This document shows positions 1 through 7,359 of a DNA stretch of 64,000 bases, in pieces. Location of the stretch: NCBI GenBank assembly GCA_017468365.1, contig JAFUIS010000005.1:1-64000 (forward strand), read 5' to 3'. The DNA comes from Oscillospiraceae bacterium. Lineage in GTDB: Bacteria > Bacillota > Clostridia > Oscillospirales > Ruminococcaceae. A model generated the notes under the pieces. That model had not been told where the DNA came from. It worked only from the letters and a program-made list of their open reading frames with translations, and did not search any database. Position 1 is the first letter of the stretch, and each line of letters opens with the position of its first letter. A program made the position numbers and the translations under genes.

Positions 1-896
1 CCGTTATGCGCAAGGGAAATTTCGCCCGGGCTGGGTATAGTTCCGCCGCCGGTAAGTCCCGCCGGAGAAACAGTATGGTGCGGCGCGCGGAAGGGACGTT
101 TTTTCACAAGTCCCGTTCCTTCCGGAAGAGTTCCGCAAATGGAATGAATTTTTGTAGTTTCGATGGATTCATCAAAGGTCATTTCCGGAAGAATGGAGGG
201 AAGACGCTTTGCAAGCATGCTTTTTCCCGCTCCCGGAGGACCTATGAGAAGGATATTATGAAAACCGGCGGCTGCAATTTCAAGTGCGCGTTTTGCCTCA
301 TACTGGCCTTTTACGTCCTCAAAATCCGCTTCATAAACGTCGGCGGTCCTTGCAAAACCTTTTGTCGGTTCAAGGGGTTTTATGGGTTCTTCGCCGCTTA
401 AATGGGCTACCACTTCGCCCACGCTTCCCACCGCAAAAACGTTTATTCCTTCGACTACGGAACCTTCGGAAGCGTTGCCCTCGGGAATGAAGATGTTTTC
501 GATGCCGAGTTTTTTTGCTTCGAGCACCATGGGGAGGATTCCGCTGACGGGTTTTACGGTGCCTTCGAGCGAAAGCTCGCCGATGAATGCACAGTCGCGG
601 CAATCGGCGGTTATCTGACCGTCTGCGCGAAGGATGCTGATGAGTATCGGAAGGTCATAAAGCGAGCCGGCTTTTTTGATATCGCTGGGCGCGAGGTTGA
701 CGACTATTTTTCCGATGGGGAAATCAAATCCGCTGTTGATGATGGCGGTCCTTACTCTGTCGCGGGATTCTTTTACCGCAACGTCCGGAAGACCGACGAT
801 ATCAAAACCGGGAAAGGATTCGGAAAGGTCCACTTCCACCGCGACTTTGTAGGCGTTTATTCCAAAAAGTCCCATGCTTGTGCAGGTACAGAACAT
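1..896 (-). CDS. yifB: YifB/ComM-family Mg-chelatase-like AAA+ ATPase (partial, C-terminus off window)
   Basis: Reverse-strand reading gives an open frame of 298 codons that runs off the window edge, so only the N-terminal part is present. It opens [20 protein letters not shown], matching the family start at the usual length, and has the ChlI-like N-terminal domain ([20 protein letters not shown] near residue 30) followed by a Walker A GPPGAGKS near residue 222 and RAPHHT further on. The ATG at 896 has an AAAGGGGG ribosome site 9 bases upstream. ComM in gamma-proteobacteria is a branch-migration helicase for natural transformation; the role of the Firmicutes orthologue is less clear. It is transcribed away from the flavoprotein gene. 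Family assignment is secure, function is inferred. Confidence 0.93.
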   Translation of the reverse strand, partial: MFCTCTSMGLFGINAYKVAVEVDLSESFPGFDIVGLPDVAVKESRDRVRTAIINSGFDFPIGKIVVNLAPSDIKKAGSLYDLPILISILRADGQITADCRDCAFIGELSLEGTVKPVSGILPMVLEAKKLGIENIFIPEGNASEGSVVEGINVFAVGSVGEVVAHLSGEEPIKPLEPTKGFARTADVYEADFEDVKGQYEAKRALEIAAAGFHNILLIGPPGAGKSMLAKRLPSILPEMTFDESIETTKIHSICGTLPEGTGLVKKRPFRAPHHTVSPAGLTGGGTIPSPGEISLAHN

Positions 897-941
897 AAAG
901 CGGATCCCCCTTTCGTAAAAATAGATATATATATTTAATTT

Positions 942-971
942 ATTATATATCATATCACGATGCAAATACAA
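942..971 (-). promoter_or_regulatory. Promoter of the yifB-like gene
   Basis: On the minus strand TTGTAT and TATAAT are separated by 18 bases, about 46 bases upstream of the ATG at 896. A sigma-A type promoter by sequence only. Confidence 0.5.
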
Positions 972-1034
972 GTATATTTTAAAAAAACGGGTTTTGCGGT
1001 AATTTTTTTACGCCTTTGGGGTGATAATTTTAAG

Positions 1035-1063
1035 TTGCTTTTGCCAAAGATTGGGTCTATAAT
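1035..1063 (+). promoter_or_regulatory. Promoter of flavoprotein-phosphohexomutase pair
   Basis: TTGCTT, 17-base spacer, TATAAT, about 45 bases upstream of the ATG at 1108. A second TATAAT-like box follows at 1071-1076 without a good -35. Confidence 0.5.
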
Positions 1064-1107
1064 TAAGTTGTATAATTTTGTTCACATAAAGGGGTGCTGA
1101 TAAAAAT

Positions 1108-1731
1108 ATGAAAGTACTACTTGTTAACGGAAGTCCGCACAAAAACGGTTCCACCGCCGAAGCTTTGAAAGAGGTTGAAACCGCTCTTAACAATGAGGGA
1201 ATCGAAACTTCCGTGGTTTGGCTCGGAACGGACGCCATTTCCGGCTGCATCGCCTGCGGATACTGCAAGCGCAACGGAAAATGCGTCAAAAACGATATCG
1301 TAAACGATTTTGCCCAAAGGGCAAAAAATGCCGACGGTTTCGTTTTCGGAACTCCGGTACATTATGCCGCGGCTTCCGGTGCTATTACTTCTTTCCTTGA
1401 CAGGCTTTTCTATTCCGCTTCCGGCGATACCTTCCGCCACAAACCCGCGGCAGTTATCACCGTTGCAAGAAGAGGCGGCACCACTGCGGCTTATGACCAG
1501 CTTATAAAATATCCCGGTATTGCCGAAATGCCTATCATTTCTTCCCATTACTGGAACATGGTCCATGCCGCCGTTCCCGAAGAAGCAAAAGAAGACCGCG
1601 AAGGCATGCAGTGCATGCGTATTCTCGGCAAAAACATGGCATATTTTCTTAAATGTATCGAGGCAGGCAAAAAGGCCGGAATCACCGCTCCTGCCGCTGA
1701 AAAAAGAGACGTAACCAACTTCATACGATGA
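1108..1731 (+). CDS. Iron-sulfur flavoprotein-like NAD(P)H-dependent FMN oxidoreductase
   Basis: A 207-residue flavodoxin-fold protein. The N-terminus MKVLLVNGSPHKNGSTAEAL is the FMN phosphate-binding loop, and FGTPVHYAAASGAITSFLDR near residue 90 is the second flavin loop. Cysteines 47, 50, 53 and 59 form C-x2-C-x2-C-x5-C, the compact motif that binds a 4Fe-4S cluster in archaeal and clostridial iron-sulfur flavoproteins (Isf), so electron transfer between a ferredoxin-like donor and an unknown acceptor is plausible. Some flavoproteins of this type lack a cluster, so cluster binding is inferred. It ends 18 bases before the phosphohexomutase gene and probably shares its transcript. Confidence 0.8.
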   Translation: MKVLLVNGSPHKNGSTAEALKEVETALNNEGIETSVVWLGTDAISGCIACGYCKRNGKCVKNDIVNDFAQRAKNADGFVFGTPVHYAAASGAITSFLDRLFYSASGDTFRHKPAAVITVARRGGTTAAYDQLIKYPGIAEMPIISSHYWNMVHAAVPEEAKEDREGMQCMRILGKNMAYFLKCIEAGKKAGITAPAAEKRDVTNFIR

Positions 1732-1749
1732 TTTTCCGGAGGGTACATA

Positions 1750-3411
1750 ATGACTGAAAACGAAAAATATCTTGAATGGAAAGAATTTGTCCGCGACGAA
1801 GAACTTTTTTCCGACCTTAACCGCCTTGAAGGAAACGACGAAGAAATTTTTGAATGTTTCTATCGCAGCCTTGAATTCGGTACCGCAGGACTTCGCGGCG
1901 TTCTCGGTGCAGGCACCAACAGAATGAACATTTACACCGTCCGCCAGGCCACCCAGGGACTTGCGGAATATCTCAACGCCCACAAAGATGGCTCTTCCGT
2001 GGCTATCGCTTATGATACCCGCCACAATTCCGAAAAATTTGCAAAAGAGGCTGCCTGCGTTCTTGTTGCAAACGGAATCAAAGTCTGGCTTTATGCCGCA
2101 CCGGCACCCACCCCTATGCTTTCCTATGCGGTTCGCGAAAGAAACTGCGACGCCGGTATCGTAATCACCGCAAGCCACAACCCTGCAAAATATAACGGCT
2201 ATAAAGTCTACGGCTCCGACGGCTGCCAGATATCTCCCGAAGTTGCAAAAGAGATCCTTGCGGTAATCGACCGCACCGACGTTCTCAAAGGCGCAAAAAC
2301 CTGTAATTACGAAGCCGCCGTTTCCGAAAAGAACATCATTCTTATCCCCGAAAGCTTCTGGAGAAGATTCTATGCAAGAGTTCTTCAGGAAGGCGTTGAC
2401 CGCGAAAACCACGCAAAAAACGAACTCACCGTCGTTTATACTCCTCTTAACGGCACCGGTGCCATTCCGGTAGTGACCACCCTTTCCCTTGCCGGATTCG
2501 GCAACATCGAAATGGTCCGCGAACAGGAAAAACCTGACGGTGCATTCCCCACCTGTCCCTTCCCCAACCCGGAACTTCGCGAGGCACTTGCCCTTGCTCT
2601 TAAACTTGCCGAAGAGAAAAACGCAGACCTTGTTCTTGCCACCGACCCCGACGCAGACCGCGTAGGTATCGCTTCCAGAGAAAAAGACGGCTTCCGTCTT
2701 TTCACCGGCAACGAAGTGGGCGCACTTCTTCTTGACTTCATCGCTTCCGCAAGAGAAGAAAACGGCACCATGCCCGAAAACCCCGTTGCGGTCCGCTCCC
2801 TTGTTTCCACAAAACTTGCCGATGCCGTTGCCGCAGGCCACGGAATCGAAATGAAGAGCGTTTTTACCGGCTTCCGCTTTATCGGAAAAGTTATTGCCGA
2901 GCTTGAAGCCATTGAACAGCCCGAAAGATTCATCTTCGGATTCGAAGAAAGCTGCGGTTATCTTTCCGGAACTTATGTCCGCGACAAAGACGCCGTTGAC
3001 GCTTCCCTTCTTATCTGCGAAGCCGCAAACTTCTGGAAAATGCGCGGCAGGACCCTCGGCGAAGCACTTGCCAAAATCCAGGCAAAATACGGTTATTACC
3101 ACGACTTCCAAGATAACTTCTATTGCGAAGGCGCAGACGGCGCAAAACGCATTGCCAAAATCATGGCAGATCTTCGCGAAGAAGCTCCCAAAACCGTCTG
3201 CGGAAAAGCCGTTGTTGCCGCAAAGGATTATAAACCCGATGCCAACATGATCGAATATACCCTTGAAGGCGGTTCAAGCTTTATTGTCCGTCCTTCCGGC
3301 ACCGAACCCAAACTTAAAATTTATTATTCCGTAAAAGCCGCCGATTTTGAGACTGCAAAAGCCGAAGGCGAAGCAATCAAAGCCGAAGTTACCGCGCTTC
3401 TTGGCTTCTGA
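1750..3411 (+). CDS. pgcA: Alpha-D-phosphohexomutase (phosphoglucomutase/phosphomannomutase)
   Basis: A full-length 553-residue member of the phosphohexomutase superfamily, which interconverts hexose 1- and 6-phosphates in the cytosol. The four signature sites are visible: the phosphoserine loop TASHNP (Ser142), the magnesium loop DPDADR at 299-304, the sugar-specificity loop GFEESCGYL near 397 and the phosphate-binding RPSGTEPKLKIYY near the C-terminus. The N-terminal part with FGTAGLRG and the length match the PgcA/alpha-phosphoglucomutase group rather than GlmM, whose gene lies elsewhere in the window at 50551. Start ATG follows GGAGGGTACATA. Substrate preference (glucose versus mannose) cannot be read from the sequence. 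Confidence 0.93.
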   Translation: MTENEKYLEWKEFVRDEELFSDLNRLEGNDEEIFECFYRSLEFGTAGLRGVLGAGTNRMNIYTVRQATQGLAEYLNAHKDGSSVAIAYDTRHNSEKFAKEAACVLVANGIKVWLYAAPAPTPMLSYAVRERNCDAGIVITASHNPAKYNGYKVYGSDGCQISPEVAKEILAVIDRTDVLKGAKTCNYEAAVSEKNIILIPESFWRRFYARVLQEGVDRENHAKNELTVVYTPLNGTGAIPVVTTLSLAGFGNIEMVREQEKPDGAFPTCPFPNPELREALALALKLAEEKNADLVLATDPDADRVGIASREKDGFRLFTGNEVGALLLDFIASAREENGTMPENPVAVRSLVSTKLADAVAAGHGIEMKSVFTGFRFIGKVIAELEAIEQPERFIFGFEESCGYLSGTYVRDKDAVDASLLICEAANFWKMRGRTLGEALAKIQAKYGYYHDFQDNFYCEGADGAKRIAKIMADLREEAPKTVCGKAVVAAKDYKPDANMIEYTLEGGSSFIVRPSGTEPKLKIYYSVKAADFETAKAEGEAIKAEVTALLGF

Positions 3412-3454
3412 TCAAAAAATTTTGATTTTGTCAGAAATTTTCCGAAAAAAATTG

Positions 3455-3483
3455 TTGCATTCCGTCTTTGATTGTGATATGAT
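3455..3483 (+). promoter_or_regulatory. Promoter of rpmE
   Basis: TTGCAT, 17-base spacer, TATGAT, 62 bases upstream of the rpmE ATG. The AGAGGTGA ribosome site lies at 3533-3540. Confidence 0.6.
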
Positions 3484-3545
3484 ATCAATACTGATGTAAA
3501 AAAAGGACTTGTAATATAAGCTCTGAAGAGAAAGAGGTGACATAG

Positions 3546-3746
3546 ATGAAAGAAGGTCTTCATCCTAATTACAAACCCACCACCATTACCTGCGCTTGCG
3601 GCGCAACTTGGGAAACCGGTTCCACTAAAGAAGACATCCACGTAGAGGTTTGCTCCAAATGCCATCCTTTCTACACTGGTCGTCAGAAACTCGTTGACAC
3701 CGGCGGTCGTGTTGACAGATTCAAAAAACGTTTTGGCATGGAATAA
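3546..3746 (+). CDS. rpmE: Ribosomal protein bL31, zinc-binding type
   Basis: A 66-residue protein of exact family length. It begins [20 protein letters not shown] and contains [13 protein letters not shown], the hallmark of bL31 of the 50S subunit. Four cysteines (CAC near residue 16 and CSKC near residue 37) make it the C+ form that holds zinc, in contrast to the C-minus paralogue many bacteria express under zinc starvation. It has its own promoter and terminator and is monocistronic here. Confidence 0.98.
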   Translation: MKEGLHPNYKPTTITCACGATWETGSTKEDIHVEVCSKCHPFYTGRQKLVDTGGRVDRFKKRFGME

Positions 3747-3758
3747 TTCCAAAAAATC

Positions 3759-3787
3759 AAGCCCGGTATTTTTCCGGGCTTTTTTTC
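3759..3787 (+). terminator. Intrinsic terminator of rpmE
   Basis: Stem AAGCCCGG / CCGGGCTT with a 7-base loop, followed by a T run, directly after the rpmE stop. Confidence 0.9.
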
Positions 3788-3815
3788 TATCCGTTTTTGA
3801 AAGGAGCGGTGATTT

Positions 3816-4436
3816 TTGGCTGAATATAAAACCGTTAAACAGCGGGCAAGCGACGAATTCGTCGAAAAGAAATCCCGCTTCATAGGATATATCGCCCCGG
3901 TCGAAACCGAAGACGAGGCTATCGCTTTCATAAATGAAATCCGCGCAAAACACCGGGACGCCACCCACAACGTTTATGCCTATTCCCTTCGCGCAGGACA
4001 GATAAAACGCGCCAGCGATGACGGAGAACCTTCCGGCACCGGCGGCGTTCCTATGCTGAACGTTCTTAACGGAAACGGCCTTGTGGATGTTTGCTGCGTT
4101 GTGACCCGCTATTTTGGCGGAACTCTGCTCGGCGTTGGCGGACTTGTAAGAGCCTATACCGAAGGGGCAAAAATTGCCGTTGCAGCCGGCGGAATAAAAA
4201 CCATGGCGGAAAGCGCCGACGTTCTTGTGTGCTGCGACTACGGCCTTTACGGAAAGATAGAACATTATATAAATGAGCACGGCATTCTTGTTGTTGGAAG
4301 TGATTTCGGCGCAGACGTTTCGGTAACGGTACGTCTTAGCACCGAAGACGTTGCCGCCTTTGAAAAAGACATGGTGGAGCTTACTTCCGCAAAGGCAACA
4401 ACGGAAGTTATCAGCCGCGGCTGGAACGAAATGTGA
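3816..4436 (+). CDS. yigZ: YigZ/YvyE-type IMPACT family protein
   Basis: A 206-residue protein with the UPF0029/IMPACT N-terminal domain: KSRFIGYIAPVETEDEAIAF, then HNVYAYSL, DDGEPSGTGG near residue 70 and the signature RYFGGTLLGVGGLVRAY near 99-115, followed by a DUF1949-like ferredoxin-fold tail. The family is widespread and has been proposed to regulate translation or bind nucleic acid; no reaction is established. Translation starts at a TTG behind AAGGAGCGGTG, as often in this genome. It lies 15 bases before the phosphodiesterase gene and is probably co-transcribed with it. Confidence 0.92.
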   Translation: MAEYKTVKQRASDEFVEKKSRFIGYIAPVETEDEAIAFINEIRAKHRDATHNVYAYSLRAGQIKRASDDGEPSGTGGVPMLNVLNGNGLVDVCCVVTRYFGGTLLGVGGLVRAYTEGAKIAVAAGGIKTMAESADVLVCCDYGLYGKIEHYINEHGILVVGSDFGADVSVTVRLSTEDVAAFEKDMVELTSAKATTEVISRGWNEM

Positions 4437-4451
4437 CGGAGGAAAAGCCTT

Positions 4452-4985
4452 ATGAAACTTATGATAGCTTCGGATATCCACGGAAGCGCGTTCTTCTGTA
4501 AGAAGATGCTCAAAGCTTTCGAATACGAGCACGCCGAAAGGCTTTTGCTGCTCGGTGACGTTCTTTACCACGGCCCGCGTAACGACCTTCCCGAAGGTTA
4601 TGCGCCAAAAGAGGTAATTTCTATGCTCAACGGCATAAAAGAGAGTATTATTTGCGTTCGCGGCAACTGTGACACCGAGGTGGACCAGATGGTTTTGGGA
4701 TTTCCGGTGCTCAATGAACAGGTTTTTCTGAGCATCGACGGTTTCGAGATGCTCGCGGTTCACGGTCACAAAGCCTTCCCCGCTGTAAAAAGCAAAAGCA
4801 TCATCCTTTCGGGACACACCCACGTTCCGAAATTTGTCGAGGAAAACGGCGTTTTTTACCTGAATCCCGGTTCTGTTTCCATTCCGAAAGAAGGCAGTGC
4901 TCACGGATATCTTGTTTTTGAGCACGGGGTCTTTACTCACAAAGATCTTGACGGAAACGTTTTGAAAACATTTGAAATAAAATAA
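4452..4985 (+). CDS. yfcE: YfcE-family metallophosphodiesterase
   Basis: A 177-residue calcineurin-like phosphoesterase. The metal ligands appear in order: D8 and H10 (SDIHG), D36 (GDV), N72 (GNCD), H104 and H106 (HGH), and H121 and H123 (GHTH). Size and motif spacing match the YfcE/MJ0936 group, which hydrolyses phosphodiesters in vitro with Mn; the physiological substrate is unknown. It follows the IMPACT gene closely and ends inside a bidirectional terminator. Confidence 0.9.
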   Translation: MKLMIASDIHGSAFFCKKMLKAFEYEHAERLLLLGDVLYHGPRNDLPEGYAPKEVISMLNGIKESIICVRGNCDTEVDQMVLGFPVLNEQVFLSIDGFEMLAVHGHKAFPAVKSKSIILSGHTHVPKFVEENGVFYLNPGSVSIPKEGSAHGYLVFEHGVFTHKDLDGNVLKTFEIK

Positions 4986-5015
4986 AAAAAGCTCCCGCAT
5001 GCGGGAGCTTTTTTT
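4984..5015. terminator. Bidirectional terminator between yfcE and the nucleotidyltransferase gene
   Basis: A perfect palindrome GCTCCCGCATGCGGGAGC at 4991-5008 with an A run before and a T run after, so it can stop transcription from both convergent genes. Confidence 0.92.
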
Positions 5016-5018
5016 ATT

Positions 5019-5912
5019 TTATCCCCAAACCGGAGAGGGATATTTTCCTTCGTCGGTAAGGTTTTTAAGTGCTTCCATAAGCGCGGGGGTATCTTCCTTA
5101 TAGGTGACTCCGTACCATTTGTCCGGACATTCACAGACTTTTACGGTAACCTTTTTTTCGCGGAGAACTTCGCCCACCACGTTGGGAAGATAACATTCGG
5201 CTTTAAGGGGGTTTTCCACAAGTTCCGTCGCCTTAAATTTTTCAAGGGCGGCGTCAAGGTGGTCAAAAACGTCCGGGGTAAAGCCCCAAAAGTTCATGGA
5301 AACGGGGGTACCTTTGGGAAGTGCTACCCAATTTTCGCCGTCTTCGGTATATTCGGCACAGTCGCCGCGTTTTTCGATATGGGTACGCTCGTTTATTTCA
5401 ACAAGCATTCCGTTTTCGGTTCTGCAGACTCCTCTTGCGACGTGGCCTTTATCAGTGACGGTGTTTTCGATCCGGTAACCCATCATTGCATAGTCGCCTT
5501 CGGGCTTCATGTTTTCAAGGATCCCGCCCATGAGCTTATAGCAATGGTTTCCGTAATAATCATCCGCGTTTATTACAGCGAAAGGTCCGTCAACATGTCC
5601 GCGGCAAAGGGCAATGGCTTCGGCGGTGCCAAAAGGTTTGCTGCGGCCTTTTGCGGCATATTCTTCGTCTATCTCCTGGAAAACATAATCAACTTCCATA
5701 AATTTTGAAACCGGGTCTCCGATAACTTCGCGAAAATCCGCTTCAAGGTTTTTTCTGATGATAAAAACAACTTTTTCAAAGCCGGCTTTATAAGCATCGT
5801 ACATGGAATAATCGATTATTTTTTCACCGCAGGGGCCTACGGGAGTTATCTGTTTTGCTCCGCCGTATCTGTTTCCGATGCCGGCGGCAAGGATAACGAG
5901 AGTTTTTTTCAT
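5019..5912 (-). CDS. Sugar-phosphate nucleotidyltransferase family protein
   Basis: A 297-residue Rossmann-like NTP transferase. The N-terminal loop LAAGIGNRYGGAKQITPVG (residues 8-26) is a variant of the GxGxRxxPxTK nucleotide-binding signature, and INADDYYGNHCY near residue 114 contains the metal-binding aspartate. The rest resembles single-domain proteins annotated only as nucleotidyltransferase; the activated sugar is unknown. It is 48 bases downstream of the YgeW-like gene on the same strand, so they probably share a transcript, but no pathway link is evident. E. coli ygeW also lies near a MobA-like nucleotidyltransferase gene, though that enzyme is a different subfamily. Confidence 0.8.
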   Translation of the reverse strand: MKKTLVILAAGIGNRYGGAKQITPVGPCGEKIIDYSMYDAYKAGFEKVVFIIRKNLEADFREVIGDPVSKFMEVDYVFQEIDEEYAAKGRSKPFGTAEAIALCRGHVDGPFAVINADDYYGNHCYKLMGGILENMKPEGDYAMMGYRIENTVTDKGHVARGVCRTENGMLVEINERTHIEKRGDCAEYTEDGENWVALPKGTPVSMNFWGFTPDVFDHLDAALEKFKATELVENPLKAECYLPNVVGEVLREKKVTVKVCECPDKWYGVTYKEDTPALMEALKNLTDEGKYPSPVWG

Positions 5913-5960
5913 TTTTGGGGTAATCTTCTTTCGTTTTTTATAATCTATATGCAGAAATTA

Positions 5961-7136
5961 TCAGAAATATCTTTTGGTTGCTCTTTCTGCAATGGTTTTA
6001 AAAGCTGCTCTGGGGTCCTCGGATTTTGTAAGGATTATCATCGCGGCTATCACATAGGGACGAATTCCGGCTTCTGCAAGAAGGCTGTCGACATTTGCGT
6101 TATAAACCTGGGCGGTCATTTCGCCGCGGATGCAGGAAATATCGGTGATGTCGACAGGAAGATCGTGCATAAGAAGACCTTTTCCGTCCTTGGTTTTTTC
6201 CATCATCTCTTCGGTTACTTCCCAATCGATAAAATTATTATTGTTTTCGCGAAGCTCATGTTCAAGAAGGTCAATATAAGAACCAAGGTTTGCCGCGGAA
6301 AGTTCGGTGCGTTTTTCAAGGAATGTATAGGGTGCCCAGTTCATGGGGATGACGATATCCGCATCGGCAAAGGCTTCTTCCATAGAATCGGTGCGGGTGA
6401 AGGTGCCGCCGGAAAGTTCGGAGTTTTTTTCCGCTCTTTCATAAACTTCGGGCATAAGATCCATACCTTCGGGGGCTGCAAGAACAACGTTCATTCCGTA
6501 TCTGGTCACAAGGGAAAGAAGTCCCTGGGGAACCGCAAAAGAACGGGTGCCGTCCGGGGAATATGCCCAGGTGATGGAGATTTTTTTGCCTTTGAGGTTT
6601 TCGGTGCCGCCAAAGCGCTCCGCCATATATCTGATGTCAGAAATGGTCTGGACGGGGCTGTCCTCATCGCTTCCGAGGTTGAGAACACAGGGTTTCTGGG
6701 CGATAACGCCGTTTTCGTGGCTTACTTTTACTGCGTCGGAAATTCTTTTTATGTATCTTGCGCTTTTTTCGATGAACTTGCTTTCGCAAACGCCAATGGC
6801 ATCGGCCATGTAAGAAGCGACGGTTGCGGTTTCGTTGATGGCGTTGTTGCCGAGTTTTTTATCCATATCGATTATTGTAAGACCGAGAAGGTCGCATCCG
6901 GAAGCAAAAGCAAATTTAAGGTCGGTATCTTTTTCACAGAACATGGAAAGAGCGATACCGGAATCGAAGATTTTTGGAGAAACGTTGCTGTCGCGCATTG
7001 CTTTGAGGATTCCGGCGCCGTTTGCAACTGCGGCAATATCATCGTCGGTCATATCCCAGGTGCGAAGGATGCTTTTTCCGTAAAGGGTATTGTTTTCTTT
7101 ATCGGGAAGATTGTTGATTGCATCGGTAAAATTCAT
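5961..7136 (-). CDS. ygeW: YgeW-like knotted carbamoyltransferase with altered active-site motifs
   Basis: A 391-residue protein co-linear with E. coli YgeW (about 396 residues), a knotted transcarbamylase of unknown substrate. Family landmarks include KISITWAYSPDGTRSFAVPQ near 185, DADIVIPMNWAPYTF near 260 and MTAQVYNANVD near 350. The carbamoyl-phosphate loop expected to read STRTR appears as DTDLK (in FCEKDTDLKFAFAS near residue 70), and the HCLP motif is HDLP, so normal carbamoyl transfer is doubtful. The start is the ATG at 7136: GGAGG lies 7 bases upstream, whereas an in-frame TTG at 7151 would put the ribosome site inside the gene. Confidence 0.82.
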   Translation of the reverse strand: MNFTDAINNLPDKENNTLYGKSILRTWDMTDDDIAAVANGAGILKAMRDSNVSPKIFDSGIALSMFCEKDTDLKFAFASGCDLLGLTIIDMDKKLGNNAINETATVASYMADAIGVCESKFIEKSARYIKRISDAVKVSHENGVIAQKPCVLNLGSDEDSPVQTISDIRYMAERFGGTENLKGKKISITWAYSPDGTRSFAVPQGLLSLVTRYGMNVVLAAPEGMDLMPEVYERAEKNSELSGGTFTRTDSMEEAFADADIVIPMNWAPYTFLEKRTELSAANLGSYIDLLEHELRENNNNFIDWEVTEEMMEKTKDGKGLLMHDLPVDITDISCIRGEMTAQVYNANVDSLLAEAGIRPYVIAAMIILTKSEDPRAAFKTIAERATKRYF

Positions 7137-7178
7137 TGTTTTTTCCTCCAAAACGGCTCTTTTTGTTTTGCTTTATTA

Positions 7179-7207
7179 ATAATAACAATCCTTTTGGTTC
7201 AAGTCAA
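7179..7207 (-). promoter_or_regulatory. Promoter of the ygeW-like operon
   Basis: Minus-strand TTGACT, 17-base spacer, TATTAT, about 45 bases upstream of the ATG at 7136. Confidence 0.7.
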
Positions 7208-7311
7208 CCTAATAATTATTAATTTTTTATTATGCCTTTGTTGATAATAACCTTTTTTCTGTTAAAAATTTTATTTAATATACCAAATTGACACAAAACC
7301 ATCACATAAGT

Positions 7312-7326
7312 TACAATATTATTGTA
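7312..7326. promoter_or_regulatory. Operator-like palindrome before the DUF1538 operon
   Basis: TACAATATTATTGTA is a perfect 7-1-7 inverted repeat that overlaps the TATAAT-like box at 7325-7330 upstream of the gene at 7360. A regulator could bind here, but no -35 is convincing and none is assigned. The rest of 7208-7359 is AT-rich with no gene. Confidence 0.35.
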
Positions 7327-7359
7327 TAATATTCCACACAGAAGGGCGGGTAACCCTCC

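Noticed and set aside
1117-3111. A 664-codon open frame antisense to the phosphohexomutase gene
   Set aside because: The sense gene has all family motifs. The antisense frame is open because preferred codons here rarely create stops in that register; its translation is low-complexity and Phe/Gly/Val-rich.
7277-7330. TTGACA at 7287 paired with TATAAT at 7325 as a promoter for the DUF1538 operon
   Set aside because: The spacing is about 32 bases, far outside 16-18, so the two boxes do not make one promoter.
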